From assembly GCA_934631005.1 (NCBI GenBank), contig CAKTXA010000014.1, positions 1-62,332 of the forward strand: DNA of 62,332 nt, read 5' to 3'. This DNA comes from an uncultured Oscillospiraceae bacterium (lineage in GTDB: Bacteria; Bacillota; Clostridia; Oscillospirales; Oscillospiraceae). The notes under the pieces are model-generated. The model saw only the letters and a program-made list of their open reading frames with translations. It was not told where the DNA came from and searched no databases. A program made the position numbers and the translations under genes. Positions 51,868 to 60,948 of this stretch are shown one piece after another (position 1 is the stretch's first letter; each line of letters starts with the position of its first letter).

Positions 51868-52751
51868 CCCTCCACATCCTTTCCGAAGTAGTTCTCCACC
51901 GCGAAGAGGATGGCGATGAGCACGATGATGACCAGCGCCAGCAGCACCGCCGCCGCCGAGAGCTTTTGATAGTCGAGGTTATTGAACATGTTGTTCATAA
52001 AGTGCTGCATCATGTAAAGCCCCGTATAGGGGTAGTCGCCCGTGAGCAGGTAAATTTCGCGAAAGACCTTGAACGAGTTGATGATGGACAGGATCGTCAC
52101 AAACAGCACCGTGGGCGACAGAAACCGCAGCTTGATGTGGATGAGCTGATACCAGCCGGACGCGCCCTCGACCTCCGCCGCCTCCAGCATCTCCCTGGGG
52201 ATGTTGTTGAGCGCCGCCATAAAGAGGATCATGTTGTAGCCGAGGTTTTTCCACAAAAACAGCAGCACGATCACGAGCAGGCAGTAGTCGGACTTGAGCC
52301 AGTCGATCTTGTCTGCTCCAAACAGGGCGATGAATTCGTTCATCACGCCGTTATAGTGAAACAGCACCTGCCACACCAGAATGATGGACGCGATGGGCAC
52401 CATCATCGGGCTTAAAAAGAACGTGCGCAGTTGGCTTTTCATGGGGATGCGCGCCTCCAGCATCAGCGCCAGCGCCAGCGATAAGACCACCGCCAGCGGC
52501 ACCGCCAGCGCGGAGAATACCGCCGTATTGCGCACCGCGATCTTGAACGCCTCGTTATTGAGGACATTTACGTAGTTTTTGAGCCCCGCAAAGCTGCTGT
52601 CCATCGCGCCGGTGATGAACGAGTAGTACACGACCACGCCGAACGGCACGATGAAAAACACAAGCATTCCCAGAAAGCTCGGGCCGGAAAAATACATCGA
52701 GTGCAGAAGATCGCGCAGCTTGTTGTTGAGTTTTTTGAGCTTCGGGCGCAT
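51864..52751 (-). CDS. ABC transporter permease, carbohydrate type (MalF-like)
   Basis: A 295-residue permease with six hydrophobic segments and the EAA loop IPREMLEAAEVEGASGWYQLIHIKLRFLSPT. Together with the next gene it forms the heterodimeric channel of a CUT1-like importer. GGAGGGACG lies before the ATG. It follows the binding-protein gene after an intercistronic hairpin. Confidence 0.88.
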   Translation of the reverse strand: MRPKLKKLNNKLRDLLHSMYFSGPSFLGMLVFFIVPFGVVVYYSFITGAMDSSFAGLKNYVNVLNNEAFKIAVRNTAVFSALAVPLAVVLSLALALMLEARIPMKSQLRTFFLSPMMVPIASIILVWQVLFHYNGVMNEFIALFGADKIDWLKSDYCLLVIVLLFLWKNLGYNMILFMAALNNIPREMLEAAEVEGASGWYQLIHIKLRFLSPTVLFVTILSIINSFKVFREIYLLTGDYPYTGLYMMQHFMNNMFNNLDYQKLSAAAVLLALVIIVLIAILFAVENYFGKDVEG

Positions 52752-52778
52752 GGGCGTCCCTCCTTAGGATCGCATATG

Positions 52779-52804
52779 CCCGGAGCAGCGAGGGCTGCTC
52801 CGGG
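52779..52804 (-). promoter_or_regulatory. Intercistronic hairpin after the binding-protein gene
   Basis: CCCGGAGCAGC, loop CCTC, and its complement without a T run, between the binding-protein stop and the first permease. A typical place for an mRNA-stabilising hairpin that raises binding-protein yield. Confidence 0.5.
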
Positions 52805-52818
52805 GGCTTGTAAAAAAG

Positions 52819-55341
52819 TTACCGCTGCTCCGCGACGTACAGACCTACGCGGTTGTTGATCGCCGCGGCAGTGTCCTGCACGCTCTTTTCACCGGCAAAA
52901 TACGCGCCGGTCTCCTCGGTGATGATGCTGTTGATGTTCATGTCATAGCTCGTGGTGCCGCTGGCGGAGTCCATCAGCGCGAGGAGCTGATCGTACTGCG
53001 CCTGCGTCACGGCATAGAACTCCACCATTTCGCCGCCGCCCATGCTCATGCCGCCCTGGCTGGACTCGATCTTGTTGCCGTTTTCGTCGAGGATGTAGTT
53101 GCCGTTGTCGTCGGTCTCATACTCGGGCGTCATGGCTTCCTTCGCCGCCATGTCAAACAGCGTGCGGTTGATGGGTAGGGTGTAGATGTCGGAGAGCGTA
53201 TCGTCCAGCAGCACCCGCATGAACTGCCACGCGGCGTCCTTGTCGGCGCAGCGGGTGGTCATGGCCAGGGACGTGCCCGGCTCAAACACCGTGCCGCCCT
53301 CGCCGCTGCCGGTGGGCCAGCCGATGTAGCGGGTGTCGCCCTTGAGCACGCCGTCGTAATAGCGCAGGTCGTCAAACGACGAGATATACGCCGGGGCGAC
53401 GAGCTGCTCGCCGTTTGCGATGCGCAGGCTGTCGTCCACATAGTCGCTCCAGTCGAAGTGCTCGTAATCAAACGTATCCTGGAAGCTGTTGGCAAACTCC
53501 AGCAGGGCGGCGAACTCCGGGCTGTCGAACGAGCACTTGCCCGTCTGCCAGTCCACAAAGTCGCCTGCCGTGCGCGACACGCACTGGCTCAGCACGTCCG
53601 ACTTGGCGTAGGTGACGTTAAAGTAGGTCGCGTCGGGCTGGAGCTTTGTCAGCGCGTCCTTTGCCGCCTCCACCGTCCACTTGTCGTAGCCGTCCACGAC
53701 CTTGCCAAGCGCCACCGCCGTGGAGATGGCGAACGAGTCGGTGATCTGATACAGCCCGTCCCCGGTCTGCATCGCCTCCAGCGGCTGCGTAAGAAGCTGG
53801 TCGCGGGAGAGCTCGGGGTCGGCGTCGATGTACTGCCACAGCTCCTCCAGCACGCCCTTGGCGGCGTACTGCGCCACGGGCAGCTGGTTGGTGCAGATCA
53901 TATCGGGGACATTGCCGGAGAGGATCTCGGTGTTGAGCTTGGTGAGACCTGCGGTGTAGTCCTCGTCCGTATTATACTCCGAATAATCACGCACGACAAT
54001 CCTGTATTTGTCGCTCGCGCGGTTAAAGGCGAGAATTTGGGCGCGCAGCGTCGAGGGCAGATACAGGCACGCGAGCGTCAGCTCCTGCTTTTCCGTCACA
54101 GCTGCCGCGTCGGTCGGCGTGAGCACGGCGACCTGCCAGCCGGACGCGCTCGCGCCCGGGGAGCCGGGAGCGTCGTCCGTCGCGGTGGAGACGGTCATGC
54201 CGCCGATGTAGTAGCCGTAGTTGGCGGTCGAGTCGCGCAGGATGGCGCACACGCGGCCGTCATCCAGAACGTAGGTGCCGTTGAGGGAGTCGCTGTTCAC
54301 GTCGCAGGCGAGCCAGTCCACGAGCTTTTCTTCCTTGCCGCTGTCGGTCTTATAGCCATACAGGGCGGTGCCGTTGTTGTAGAAGAAGTCGTACTGGCTG
54401 TTTCCAGGCAGAAGATTCCACGCGCTGTCCGGCAGTGTGATGGTCTTGCCCCAGCTCTTCGACGCGGTGTCGAGCGCCTGGAACCTCATGCTGTCGCCCG
54501 TATAGCTCGTGACGCCGATGGTGTCGGCGTTCAGACGCTTTAAGTCGGCATAGCTTTCATTGTCGAGCACCGCGGCCAGCGTGCCGTCGGCGCTCCACAG
54601 GTACGCGTATTGGTCGGACGAGCAGGCGAACGAGCCGTCGTTTGCGATGAGCACGCGCTGCGGATAGAAGGAGACGTAGTCGCCTGCCTGCGGTCTTGCT
54701 GTCTCGCCCGGGTCGAGGGAGAGGTCCTGCCTGATGCTGCCGTCCGCCGCCAGCTCCATGGCGCGGATGACGGTGCCGCCGTCCTCGTAGTAGCTATAGC
54801 GGTCATCGGTCTCGGGGTCGAAATTCTCCGGCAGATTCAGCCGCGAGCGGTTGACGTTCAAAAACAGCCACACAGAGCCGTCCTTGCCCGGCTGGAGGTC
54901 GAACAGGTCCTGCGAGGTGTTCCAGCCCTCGGCATCGGCCTCCTGCGGATCGGAGATCAGCGCGCCGACGGGCGTCGATTCGCCGGCCGCAAGGTCCATT
55001 TTGTAGACCTGATAGCCGGTCTCGTTATACTGGTAGCTTTCGCCGCTTGCCTCGTCGGTGTAGGTGCGCATTTCGCCCTGCTGCGAAGCGGCGAGGTAGA
55101 GCGCACCGTCCGCCATGCAGCTGGTACGGATATACTGCGCGGCGCTGGGGGCGTTAAAATATTTGGCGGTGTAGGTGTACTGGCTGGCAAGCTCGCTTGC
55201 CGCCGCGCTGCCGTTTGTTTTCTGGCTGCCGCTCGCGTCGGGCGACGCCGGGTCCTGCTTGCTGCCCGCGGCGCAGCCGCACAGCAGCATCGCCAGCGCC
55301 AGAATGAGCGCCAGCAGACGGATGGGTGTGTTTCTTTTCAT
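52819..55341 (-). CDS. Lipoprotein solute-binding protein with N-terminal beta-rich domain
   Basis: 840 residues, about twice the usual size of a binding protein. The lipoprotein signal peptide MKRNTPIRLLALILALAMLL ends in the lipobox LCGC, Cys 24 by count. Residues 45-400 are beta-rich with repeated blades such as DGALYLAASQQG, KDGSVWLFLN, NDGSFACSSDQ and DDGRVCAIL, suggesting a beta-propeller. Residues about 410-840 match family 1 extracellular binding proteins (TLRAQILAFNRASDKYRIVV, GNVPDMICTNQLPVAQYAAKGVLEELW). It is translated before the permeases. The ligand is unknown. Confidence 0.82.
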   Translation of the reverse strand: MKRNTPIRLLALILALAMLLCGCAAGSKQDPASPDASGSQKTNGSAAASELASQYTYTAKYFNAPSAAQYIRTSCMADGALYLAASQQGEMRTYTDEASGESYQYNETGYQVYKMDLAAGESTPVGALISDPQEADAEGWNTSQDLFDLQPGKDGSVWLFLNVNRSRLNLPENFDPETDDRYSYYEDGGTVIRAMELAADGSIRQDLSLDPGETARPQAGDYVSFYPQRVLIANDGSFACSSDQYAYLWSADGTLAAVLDNESYADLKRLNADTIGVTSYTGDSMRFQALDTASKSWGKTITLPDSAWNLLPGNSQYDFFYNNGTALYGYKTDSGKEEKLVDWLACDVNSDSLNGTYVLDDGRVCAILRDSTANYGYYIGGMTVSTATDDAPGSPGASASGWQVAVLTPTDAAAVTEKQELTLACLYLPSTLRAQILAFNRASDKYRIVVRDYSEYNTDEDYTAGLTKLNTEILSGNVPDMICTNQLPVAQYAAKGVLEELWQYIDADPELSRDQLLTQPLEAMQTGDGLYQITDSFAISTAVALGKVVDGYDKWTVEAAKDALTKLQPDATYFNVTYAKSDVLSQCVSRTAGDFVDWQTGKCSFDSPEFAALLEFANSFQDTFDYEHFDWSDYVDDSLRIANGEQLVAPAYISSFDDLRYYDGVLKGDTRYIGWPTGSGEGGTVFEPGTSLAMTTRCADKDAAWQFMRVLLDDTLSDIYTLPINRTLFDMAAKEAMTPEYETDDNGNYILDENGNKIESSQGGMSMGGGEMVEFYAVTQAQYDQLLALMDSASGTTSYDMNINSIITEETGAYFAGEKSVQDTAAAINNRVGLYVAEQR

Positions 55342-55352
55342 AGCGGTCCTCC

Positions 55353-56699
55353 TTATTCCGTGGGGGGTTGTTCCTCTGCTGCCGCCGCGTCGCCAGCGGG
55401 GATGAGCAGCTCGGCGCAGAAGCGCCCGTTTTCTTCATGGGTGACGAACTGCCCGTGCATCTGCTCCAGCAGCTTCCGGCACGCGCGCAGACCGATGCGG
55501 TTGCTCTGCGTGCGGTCGGGGTCGCGGCGGACGGCGTTGTCCATGCACAGCGACAGCCACGCGCCGTCGCGCTGCGCGGCGATGTGCACCGGCTGCGCGG
55601 GGTCTGCGTATTTGCGGATGTTGTCGAGCAGATTGTCGGTCACGCGCTTTAAGAGCAGCATATCCAGACACACGCTGCACGAAAGCGGCCCGATGGCGGT
55701 GCGGACGGTGAAGCCGTACTGCTCCAGCGTGGCCGCGACCTCGCCGGTCAGCTGCTCGACGAGAATGTGCGCGTCGTAATACTGAGGCTCCGCCGTCACA
55801 TCGTCGCCGCCGTAGAGCGTGGTGTAGCGGAACAGCCGGTCGGTCAGCTGGCGCAGCTGCGCCGCCTTTTCGTAGCTGGCGGCGATGTACTGCTGCAGCT
55901 CGTCCTGCGAGCGGTACTGCCCGTTCACGGCAAGGCCCAGATAGCCCATGAGCGCCGTGAGCGGATTGCGCAGGTCGTGCGACATGGCGGTGATGAGCTC
56001 GCTGTTTTTCTGGCGTGCCAGCGCCTCCTCCTGCGTTTTTTCCAAAATGGAGCGGCGCATGGCGTCCACGCTGCGCACCAGCCCGCCCAGCTCGTCGCGG
56101 CGGCTCGACTGCATCGCGTGCTCCAGATCGCCCTGCCCGATGCGTTCGACCTGATGGCCCACGGCAATGATGGAGCGGGTGATGCGGTCGTTATACAGCA
56201 GCATCACCAGCGCGAACACCGCGCAGCCCAGCACGAGCGAGCCGATCGTGACGACGGTATAGAGCGTCTGCTCGGAAAAGTCGTAGATGATGGCCTGAAA
56301 CACGCCGTCGGAAAAGCTGACGGGGTAGAGCTCCATCGCGCTCGGGAGCGTGGCGGCCTCGTCACCGGCGTTTTCGTCGATGCCCCACCAGCCCGCCTCC
56401 AGCGCCAGCTGCTGGTTCTGGTAAAAGAGGATGTAGATGTCCTTCTCCGCCATCGTCCAGCGGGCGATGGCGTCGGTATCGTGCGAGGACAGGCGGTTTT
56501 CCTGCACGTAGCTCTGAAAACGCTGCATCGTTTTGGTGTTGCGCGTGCGCACGGCGCTCTCGCTCATGTAGGTGCGGACGATGACCTCGTCCGTGACGGC
56601 GCTGCACAGCAGATACATCCCCGCCGCCAGCAGCAGCCCCGCCAGCATGATCGCAAGCAGCCGCAGCCGCAGGGGGATAAAGCGTTTTTTCTCAGTCAA
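55353..56699 (-). CDS. Sensor histidine kinase
   Basis: A 448-residue membrane kinase with two transmembrane segments (about 10-34 and 148-170) around an external sensor of about 110 residues. Then come HAMP (DRITRSIIAVGHQVERIGQGDLE), the H-box AMSHDLRNPLTALMGYLG with H241, and a HATPase domain (LLKRVTDNLLDNIRKYADP, IGLRACRKLLEQMHG). The ATG overlaps the regulator's stop region by 8 bases. It is followed 11 bases later by the binding-protein gene, so it probably senses something related to the transporter. Confidence 0.9.
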   Translation of the reverse strand: MTEKKRFIPLRLRLLAIMLAGLLLAAGMYLLCSAVTDEVIVRTYMSESAVRTRNTKTMQRFQSYVQENRLSSHDTDAIARWTMAEKDIYILFYQNQQLALEAGWWGIDENAGDEAATLPSAMELYPVSFSDGVFQAIIYDFSEQTLYTVVTIGSLVLGCAVFALVMLLYNDRITRSIIAVGHQVERIGQGDLEHAMQSSRRDELGGLVRSVDAMRRSILEKTQEEALARQKNSELITAMSHDLRNPLTALMGYLGLAVNGQYRSQDELQQYIAASYEKAAQLRQLTDRLFRYTTLYGGDDVTAEPQYYDAHILVEQLTGEVAATLEQYGFTVRTAIGPLSCSVCLDMLLLKRVTDNLLDNIRKYADPAQPVHIAAQRDGAWLSLCMDNAVRRDPDRTQSNRIGLRACRKLLEQMHGQFVTHEENGRFCAELLIPAGDAAAAEEQPPTE

Positions 56700-57384
56700 G
56701 CTGATACCCCTTTCCCCATACGGTGCGGATCAGGCGCGGGTTCGCGGGGTCGCGCTCGAGCTTTTTGCGCAGGTTCACGATGTGCACCATCACGGTGTTC
56801 GTGGACGAGGGCATATATTTTTCGTGCCACACGCCGTTGTAGATCTGCTCGACCGAGACGATCTGCCCGCGGTGGCGGGCGAGGAACTGCAAAATTTCAA
56901 ACTCCGTCTCCGTCAGCTCCACCGGCACGCCCTCGCATAAGACGCGCCGCCCGGCCTCATCCAGCGCAAGGCCCGGCCGCAGCTGCTGCTCGGTGCTCTT
57001 GCCCTTGTATACGCGGTAGCGGCGCAGCAGCGCCTCCACGCGGATGAGCAGCTCCGTCTGCGAAAACGGCTTCGGCAGGTAATCGTCCCCGCCGGAGGCG
57101 TAGGCCTCGTACCGGTCGCGCTCCTGTGTGCGCGCGGTCAAAAACAGGATGGGCGCCGCCGTGAGCGCACGGATGCGGTCACTCGCGTCCAGACCCGACA
57201 TCTCCGGCATCATAATGTCCATAATAATGAGGTCCAGCTCCGGCTGCCGCCGCACGAGCTGCACGGCAGCGCGGCCGTTGTTGGCTTCCACCACGCTGTA
57301 GCCCTTGGCCTCGAGTAAAATGCGCAGAATGTTGCGAATATCCGGCTCGTCGTCCACGACCAGAATGCGGATCGTCTGCTCCAT
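56692..57384 (-). CDS. OmpR-family response regulator
   Basis: A 230-residue regulator with receiver ILVVDDEPDIRNILRILLEAKGY (phospho-acceptor D56 in LIIMDIMMPEMSG, K in GGDDYLPKPFS) and a C-terminal winged helix ending VWGKGYQLD. Start 57384 with AGGGG upstream; the longer reading adds 18 residues over the promoter. First gene of the seven-gene operon, so the system is likely to regulate itself and the transporter genes. Confidence 0.92.
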   Translation of the reverse strand: MEQTIRILVVDDEPDIRNILRILLEAKGYSVVEANNGRAAVQLVRRQPELDLIIMDIMMPEMSGLDASDRIRALTAAPILFLTARTQERDRYEAYASGGDDYLPKPFSQTELLIRVEALLRRYRVYKGKSTEQQLRPGLALDEAGRRVLCEGVPVELTETEFEILQFLARHRGQIVSVEQIYNGVWHEKYMPSSTNTVMVHIVNLRKKLERDPANPRLIRTVWGKGYQLD

Positions 57385-57415
57385 ACGAATACCCCTGTCC
57401 TTCTGATTTGCTGCC

Positions 57416-57424
57416 ATTGTAACA
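57416..57424 (-). promoter_or_regulatory. Extended -10 promoter of the two-component/ABC/HlyD operon
   Basis: Minus-strand TGTTACAAT (57424-57416), without a clear -35, 32 bp before the regulator ATG. It is divergent from the rluA-like promoter. Confidence 0.5.
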
Positions 57425-57472
57425 TAAAAATCCCGCAAAGCGCCGGATTTTAAGAAATATTAAGGGGTGGAC

Positions 57473-57502
57473 TTGAACAGCCGCGGGGGAAAGTGCTATA
57501 AT
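57473..57502 (+). promoter_or_regulatory. Promoter of the pseudouridine synthase/MATE pair
   Basis: TTGAAC (57473-57478), an 18 bp spacer, TATAAT (57497-57502) preceded by TGC, 35 bp before the ATG. Confidence 0.65.
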
Positions 57503-57537
57503 CTACGGACAACATATCGAAAAAGGAGACTGGCGGG

Positions 57538-58236
57538 ATGGATGTACCGATCCTCTATCAGGACGAGCGCATTCTCGTCTGCCGCAAGCCCGCGGGGCTT
57601 TTGTCGACGGACGATGAAAACGGCCTGCCGGCTGTGCTGCGCGCGCAGCTGGGCGACGAACACGCCTGCATCCGCACCGTGCACCGGCTGGACGCCGCCG
57701 TGTCCGGCGTGATGGTCTACGCACGCTCGCAGATGGCGGCGTCACTGCTGTCGGAGCAAATTCGTGACGGCAAATTCCGGAAGGAATACCTCGCCGTCAT
57801 CCACGGCGCGCCGGACGCGCCTGCGGGTGAACTGCGGGACCTTCTGTGGCGCAACCGCTCCACGCGCAGGACCGTTGTGGTGGCGGAGCCGCGCAAGGAG
57901 GCGAAGCACGCCCGGCTTCTTTACCGCGTGCTGGCGCAGGCAAACGGGAGGAGCCTGGTACAGATACGCTTACTCACAGGCCGGACGCATCAGATCCGCG
58001 TGCAGTTTTCCTCGCGCGGCCTGCCGCTCGTGGGCGACCGCAAGTATGGCCGCGGCGATGAGGACGGCTGCGCCATTGCGCTCTGGTCGTACCGCCTGCG
58101 CTTTTTCCACCCGCAGACGGACGAGCCGCTGGAATTTTCCCTCGAGCCGCCCGCGTGCGCCCCGTGGACAGATTTTTCTCTGCCGCCGGACGCTCCGGCG
58201 TGGATCGACATCAAAACGGAGGATACAGAGCCATGA
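57538..58236 (+). CDS. RluA-family pseudouridine synthase
   Basis: A 232-residue enzyme lacking the S4 domain found in the RluD protein of this window. The catalytic motif is TVHRLDAAVSGVMVYA, with D52, and the second motif is LLTGRTHQIRVQFSSRGLPLVGDRKYG. It modifies a uridine in rRNA or tRNA; the target is unknown. AAAGGAG precedes the ATG. The stop overlaps the MATE start (ATGA). Confidence 0.85.
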   Translation: MDVPILYQDERILVCRKPAGLLSTDDENGLPAVLRAQLGDEHACIRTVHRLDAAVSGVMVYARSQMAASLLSEQIRDGKFRKEYLAVIHGAPDAPAGELRDLLWRNRSTRRTVVVAEPRKEAKHARLLYRVLAQANGRSLVQIRLLTGRTHQIRVQFSSRGLPLVGDRKYGRGDEDGCAIALWSYRLRFFHPQTDEPLEFSLEPPACAPWTDFSLPPDAPAWIDIKTEDTEP

Positions 58237-59612
58237 ACCGTCAGGCTGATCGCAAGATCGACTTTTTGCAGGGCGCGCCGTTTGGACAGATCCTGCGCTT
58301 TTCGCTGCCGCTGGCGGCGACGGGCGTGCTGCAGCTGCTGTTTAACGCCGCCGACACCATCGTGGTCGGCAAATTCTCCGGCAGCAATTCCCTCGCCGCC
58401 GTGGGCGCGACGGGCTCGCTCATCAATTTGCTTATCGGCGCGTTCATCGGCATCTCCATCGGCGCGAACATCCTCATCGCCCGCTATATCGGCAGCCGCC
58501 AGCGCGAAAAGACCGAGACGGCGGTGCACACCTCGCTCGTGCTGAGCCTCATCCTCGGCGCGCTCGTCACGGCGCTGGGGCTTGTATTTTCCGAGCCCAT
58601 GCTGCGTAGGATGGATACCCCGGATGAGATCCTGCCGCTGTCGGCGCTGTATCTGCGCATCTACTTTCTGGGCATGCCCGGGAGCGTTCTGTATAATTTC
58701 GGCGCCGCCATCCTGCGCGCCGACGGCGATACGAAGCGGCCGCTCATCTTCCTGTCGGTCTCGGGCGCGGTGAACGTCATTCTCAACCTCGTGCTCGTCA
58801 TCGTGTTCCGGCTGGATGTGGCGGGCGTGGCCATCGCGACCACGGTGTCACAGTATGTGGCAGTGGCGCTTTTGCTGCGGAGCCTGTTCCATGAAGAGGG
58901 CTGGTGCCGCGTGGAGCTGAAAAAGCTTCGCATGGACTGGCGCGAGGCGCTGCGCATGATCCAGATCGGCCTGCCCGCGGGTCTGCAGAGCGTGATCTTC
59001 AATATCTCCAACGTGATGATCCAGCAGGCGGTCAATTCCTTCGGCTCGGTCGTCATCGCGGCCAATACTGCCGCGGCCAACCTCGGAAACTTTACCTACA
59101 CCGCCATGAACGCGGTGTTTAACGCCGTGGTGACCTTCACCAGCCAGAATCTCGGCGCGGGCAAGCTCTCGCGCATCGGAAAAATTTACACCGGCGGCAT
59201 CGCCGCCGTGCTGCTCATCGGCGTGCCGATGTGCGTGGGGAGCGTCGTGTTCGGAAGGCCCCTGCTCAGCGTCTACATTGCCCGCACCGACCCCGATTAC
59301 GCCCAGATCATCGACACCGGCATGGTGCGTCTGTGGTGGGTGGCGCTGCCATATTTTCTGTGCGGCATCATGGAGGTCTGCTGCGGCATGGTGCGCGGCC
59401 TTGGCCGGGCGTGGCTGCCGATGTTCGTGAGCGCCGCCGGGTCGTGCCTGCTGCGCATCATCTGGATCAAAACGCTTTTCGCCGCCGACCCGACCCTGCC
59501 GTGCCTGTACGTATCCTATCCCGTCAGCTGGGTCCTCACATCCCTGGCTCACCTTGTCTGCTACATCCTCATCTTCCGCCGCATCCAAAAACAACTGCCG
59601 GGTGCGGGTTGA
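58233..59612 (+). CDS. MATE family efflux transporter
   Basis: A 459-residue MATE pump with about 12 helices in two halves: FSLPLAATGVLQLLFNAADTIVVGKFSG at the start of the first, and QIGLPAGLQSVIFNISNVMIQQAVNSFGSVVIAANTAA at the start of the second. Start 58233 with GGAGGA, overlapping the upstream stop by 4 bases. It belongs to a different MATE subgroup from the protein at 7249. Substrate unknown. Confidence 0.9.
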   Translation: MNRQADRKIDFLQGAPFGQILRFSLPLAATGVLQLLFNAADTIVVGKFSGSNSLAAVGATGSLINLLIGAFIGISIGANILIARYIGSRQREKTETAVHTSLVLSLILGALVTALGLVFSEPMLRRMDTPDEILPLSALYLRIYFLGMPGSVLYNFGAAILRADGDTKRPLIFLSVSGAVNVILNLVLVIVFRLDVAGVAIATTVSQYVAVALLLRSLFHEEGWCRVELKKLRMDWREALRMIQIGLPAGLQSVIFNISNVMIQQAVNSFGSVVIAANTAAANLGNFTYTAMNAVFNAVVTFTSQNLGAGKLSRIGKIYTGGIAAVLLIGVPMCVGSVVFGRPLLSVYIARTDPDYAQIIDTGMVRLWWVALPYFLCGIMEVCCGMVRGLGRAWLPMFVSAAGSCLLRIIWIKTLFAADPTLPCLYVSYPVSWVLTSLAHLVCYILIFRRIQKQLPGAG

Positions 59613-59629
59613 GGTAGAAGGGAAGAGTG

Positions 59630-59965
59630 AATAGTGAAGAAGTAGGCGCGTATCGCCGAATCCCCGGCGCACCGACGAATCGTAGGCACCCCATACCTTC
59701 CCCTCGGGGCCGATTCCCCCTATCAGGGGGAAATGTCCCGAAGGGACAAAGAGGGTAGGGACAGGTGGCCCCGAAGGGGCCGGATGAGGGCCGGGGAGCA
59801 CTTATGGATAGCTTAGCATGCTCATCAAAACGTAATTGCTCCCCGACCCTCATCAGTCTGCTCCGCTGGCGCTCCGCAGCCAGCTTCCCCCAGGGGAAGC
59901 CAAGGGGTGCATTCCGCGCCGCGGTGCGTACAAAAGCCGCAGCTGCCTCCCGGCGGGAACGATTT
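59630..59965. repeat. Large palindromic repeat, copy 6 (truncated terminus)
   Basis: The variant end is on the left (AGTGAAGAAGTAGGCG and CGCCGAATCCCCGGCG, 59635-59670). The core runs from GATTCCCCCTATCAGGGGG to TGCTCCCCGACCCTCATC, and on the right the terminal module breaks off after CTCCCGGCGGGA (59947-59958), directly before the kinase gene's ribosome site. The gene has probably used the repeat as its upstream flank. Confidence 0.85.
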
Positions 59966-59990
59966 TAACACTTGGAAAGGAAGTGCTTTC

Positions 59991-60917
59991 ATGCGCGTTA
60001 TTGACACAGAGAATATTCTGGACGCCATGCGGAATGAATTGCAGTTCGTTCTGCGCTGTGAGGAGGTGTTCCACGACAAGATCAGCGCCGCGTGCGGCGC
60101 GATCCTTTCGGCGCTGCCGCAGAAGCGGATCGTCGCGCTCACTGGCCCCTCCGGCTCCGGCAAGACCACCACGGCGCTGCGCCTGAAGGCGTATCTTGAA
60201 AATCTGGGCGTGCCGGTGTGCCTGCTCAGTATGGACAATTTCTTCCTGCCGCTGGAAAAGCGGCCGCCCGAGGCCGCGGACTGGGAGTCGCCCTACTGCG
60301 TCGACCGCGCGCAGCTGCGGGAGGTCATCGAGCAGCTGCTGTGCGGGCAGGAGGCGCAGGTGCCGTGGTACGATTTTGTCCGCAACACCACCGGCGGCTA
60401 TAAGCCCATGCAGGGAAGTAAAGACGGCATCGTCATCGCCGAGGGCATCCATATGCTGAACCCCCTCATTTTTGACGACCTGCGTGCCCGCGCCACCGGC
60501 GTTTACGTCGCCCCGCGCACGCGCATCATCACCGACGACGATAAGATCATCCACCCCGAGCAGATCCGCGTGGCGCGCCGCATGGTGCGCGACCGGCGCG
60601 GCCGCGGCAAGAGCCTGCGCGAGACCATCGAGCGTGCGCAGGAGGTCGACCGCGGCGAGCAGCAGTATATCGCGCCGAACAAGCCCAACGCCTCCATCCA
60701 CATCGACACGTTCCACGACTATGAGCTGTGCATCCTCGCCCGCACGCTCCGCGAATATCCGCCCGCGGCGGCGGAGCTGAGCGACGAATTTCTGCAGCTG
60801 CACGGGCTGGACGTGCTCATGCGCGTGGTGCGGCAGCTGCCGCCCTTGAGCGTCCCCTACGTCCCGCGCGACTCCATCGTGCGCGAATTCGTCGGCGGGA
60901 GCTGCTTTGCATACTGA
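59991..60917 (+). CDS. Uridine kinase-like P-loop kinase
   Basis: A 308-residue nucleoside-kinase-fold protein. Walker A GPSGSGKTT is at 52-60, CLLSMDNFFLPLEKRP is the substrate-side loop, then VPWYDFVRNTTGGYK and IVIAEGIHMLNPLI (Walker B-like). The uridine kinase/phosphoribulokinase family is clear; the actual substrate is not. Start 59991 with GGAAAGGAAG; earlier ATGs lie in the palindromic repeat. It is followed 31 bases later by an antiporter gene. Confidence 0.8.
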   Translation: MRVIDTENILDAMRNELQFVLRCEEVFHDKISAACGAILSALPQKRIVALTGPSGSGKTTTALRLKAYLENLGVPVCLLSMDNFFLPLEKRPPEAADWESPYCVDRAQLREVIEQLLCGQEAQVPWYDFVRNTTGGYKPMQGSKDGIVIAEGIHMLNPLIFDDLRARATGVYVAPRTRIITDDDKIIHPEQIRVARRMVRDRRGRGKSLRETIERAQEVDRGEQQYIAPNKPNASIHIDTFHDYELCILARTLREYPPAAAELSDEFLQLHGLDVLMRVVRQLPPLSVPYVPRDSIVREFVGGSCFAY

Positions 60918-60948
60918 GCGGCCCCGCATAAAACAGGAGGAACTATAA

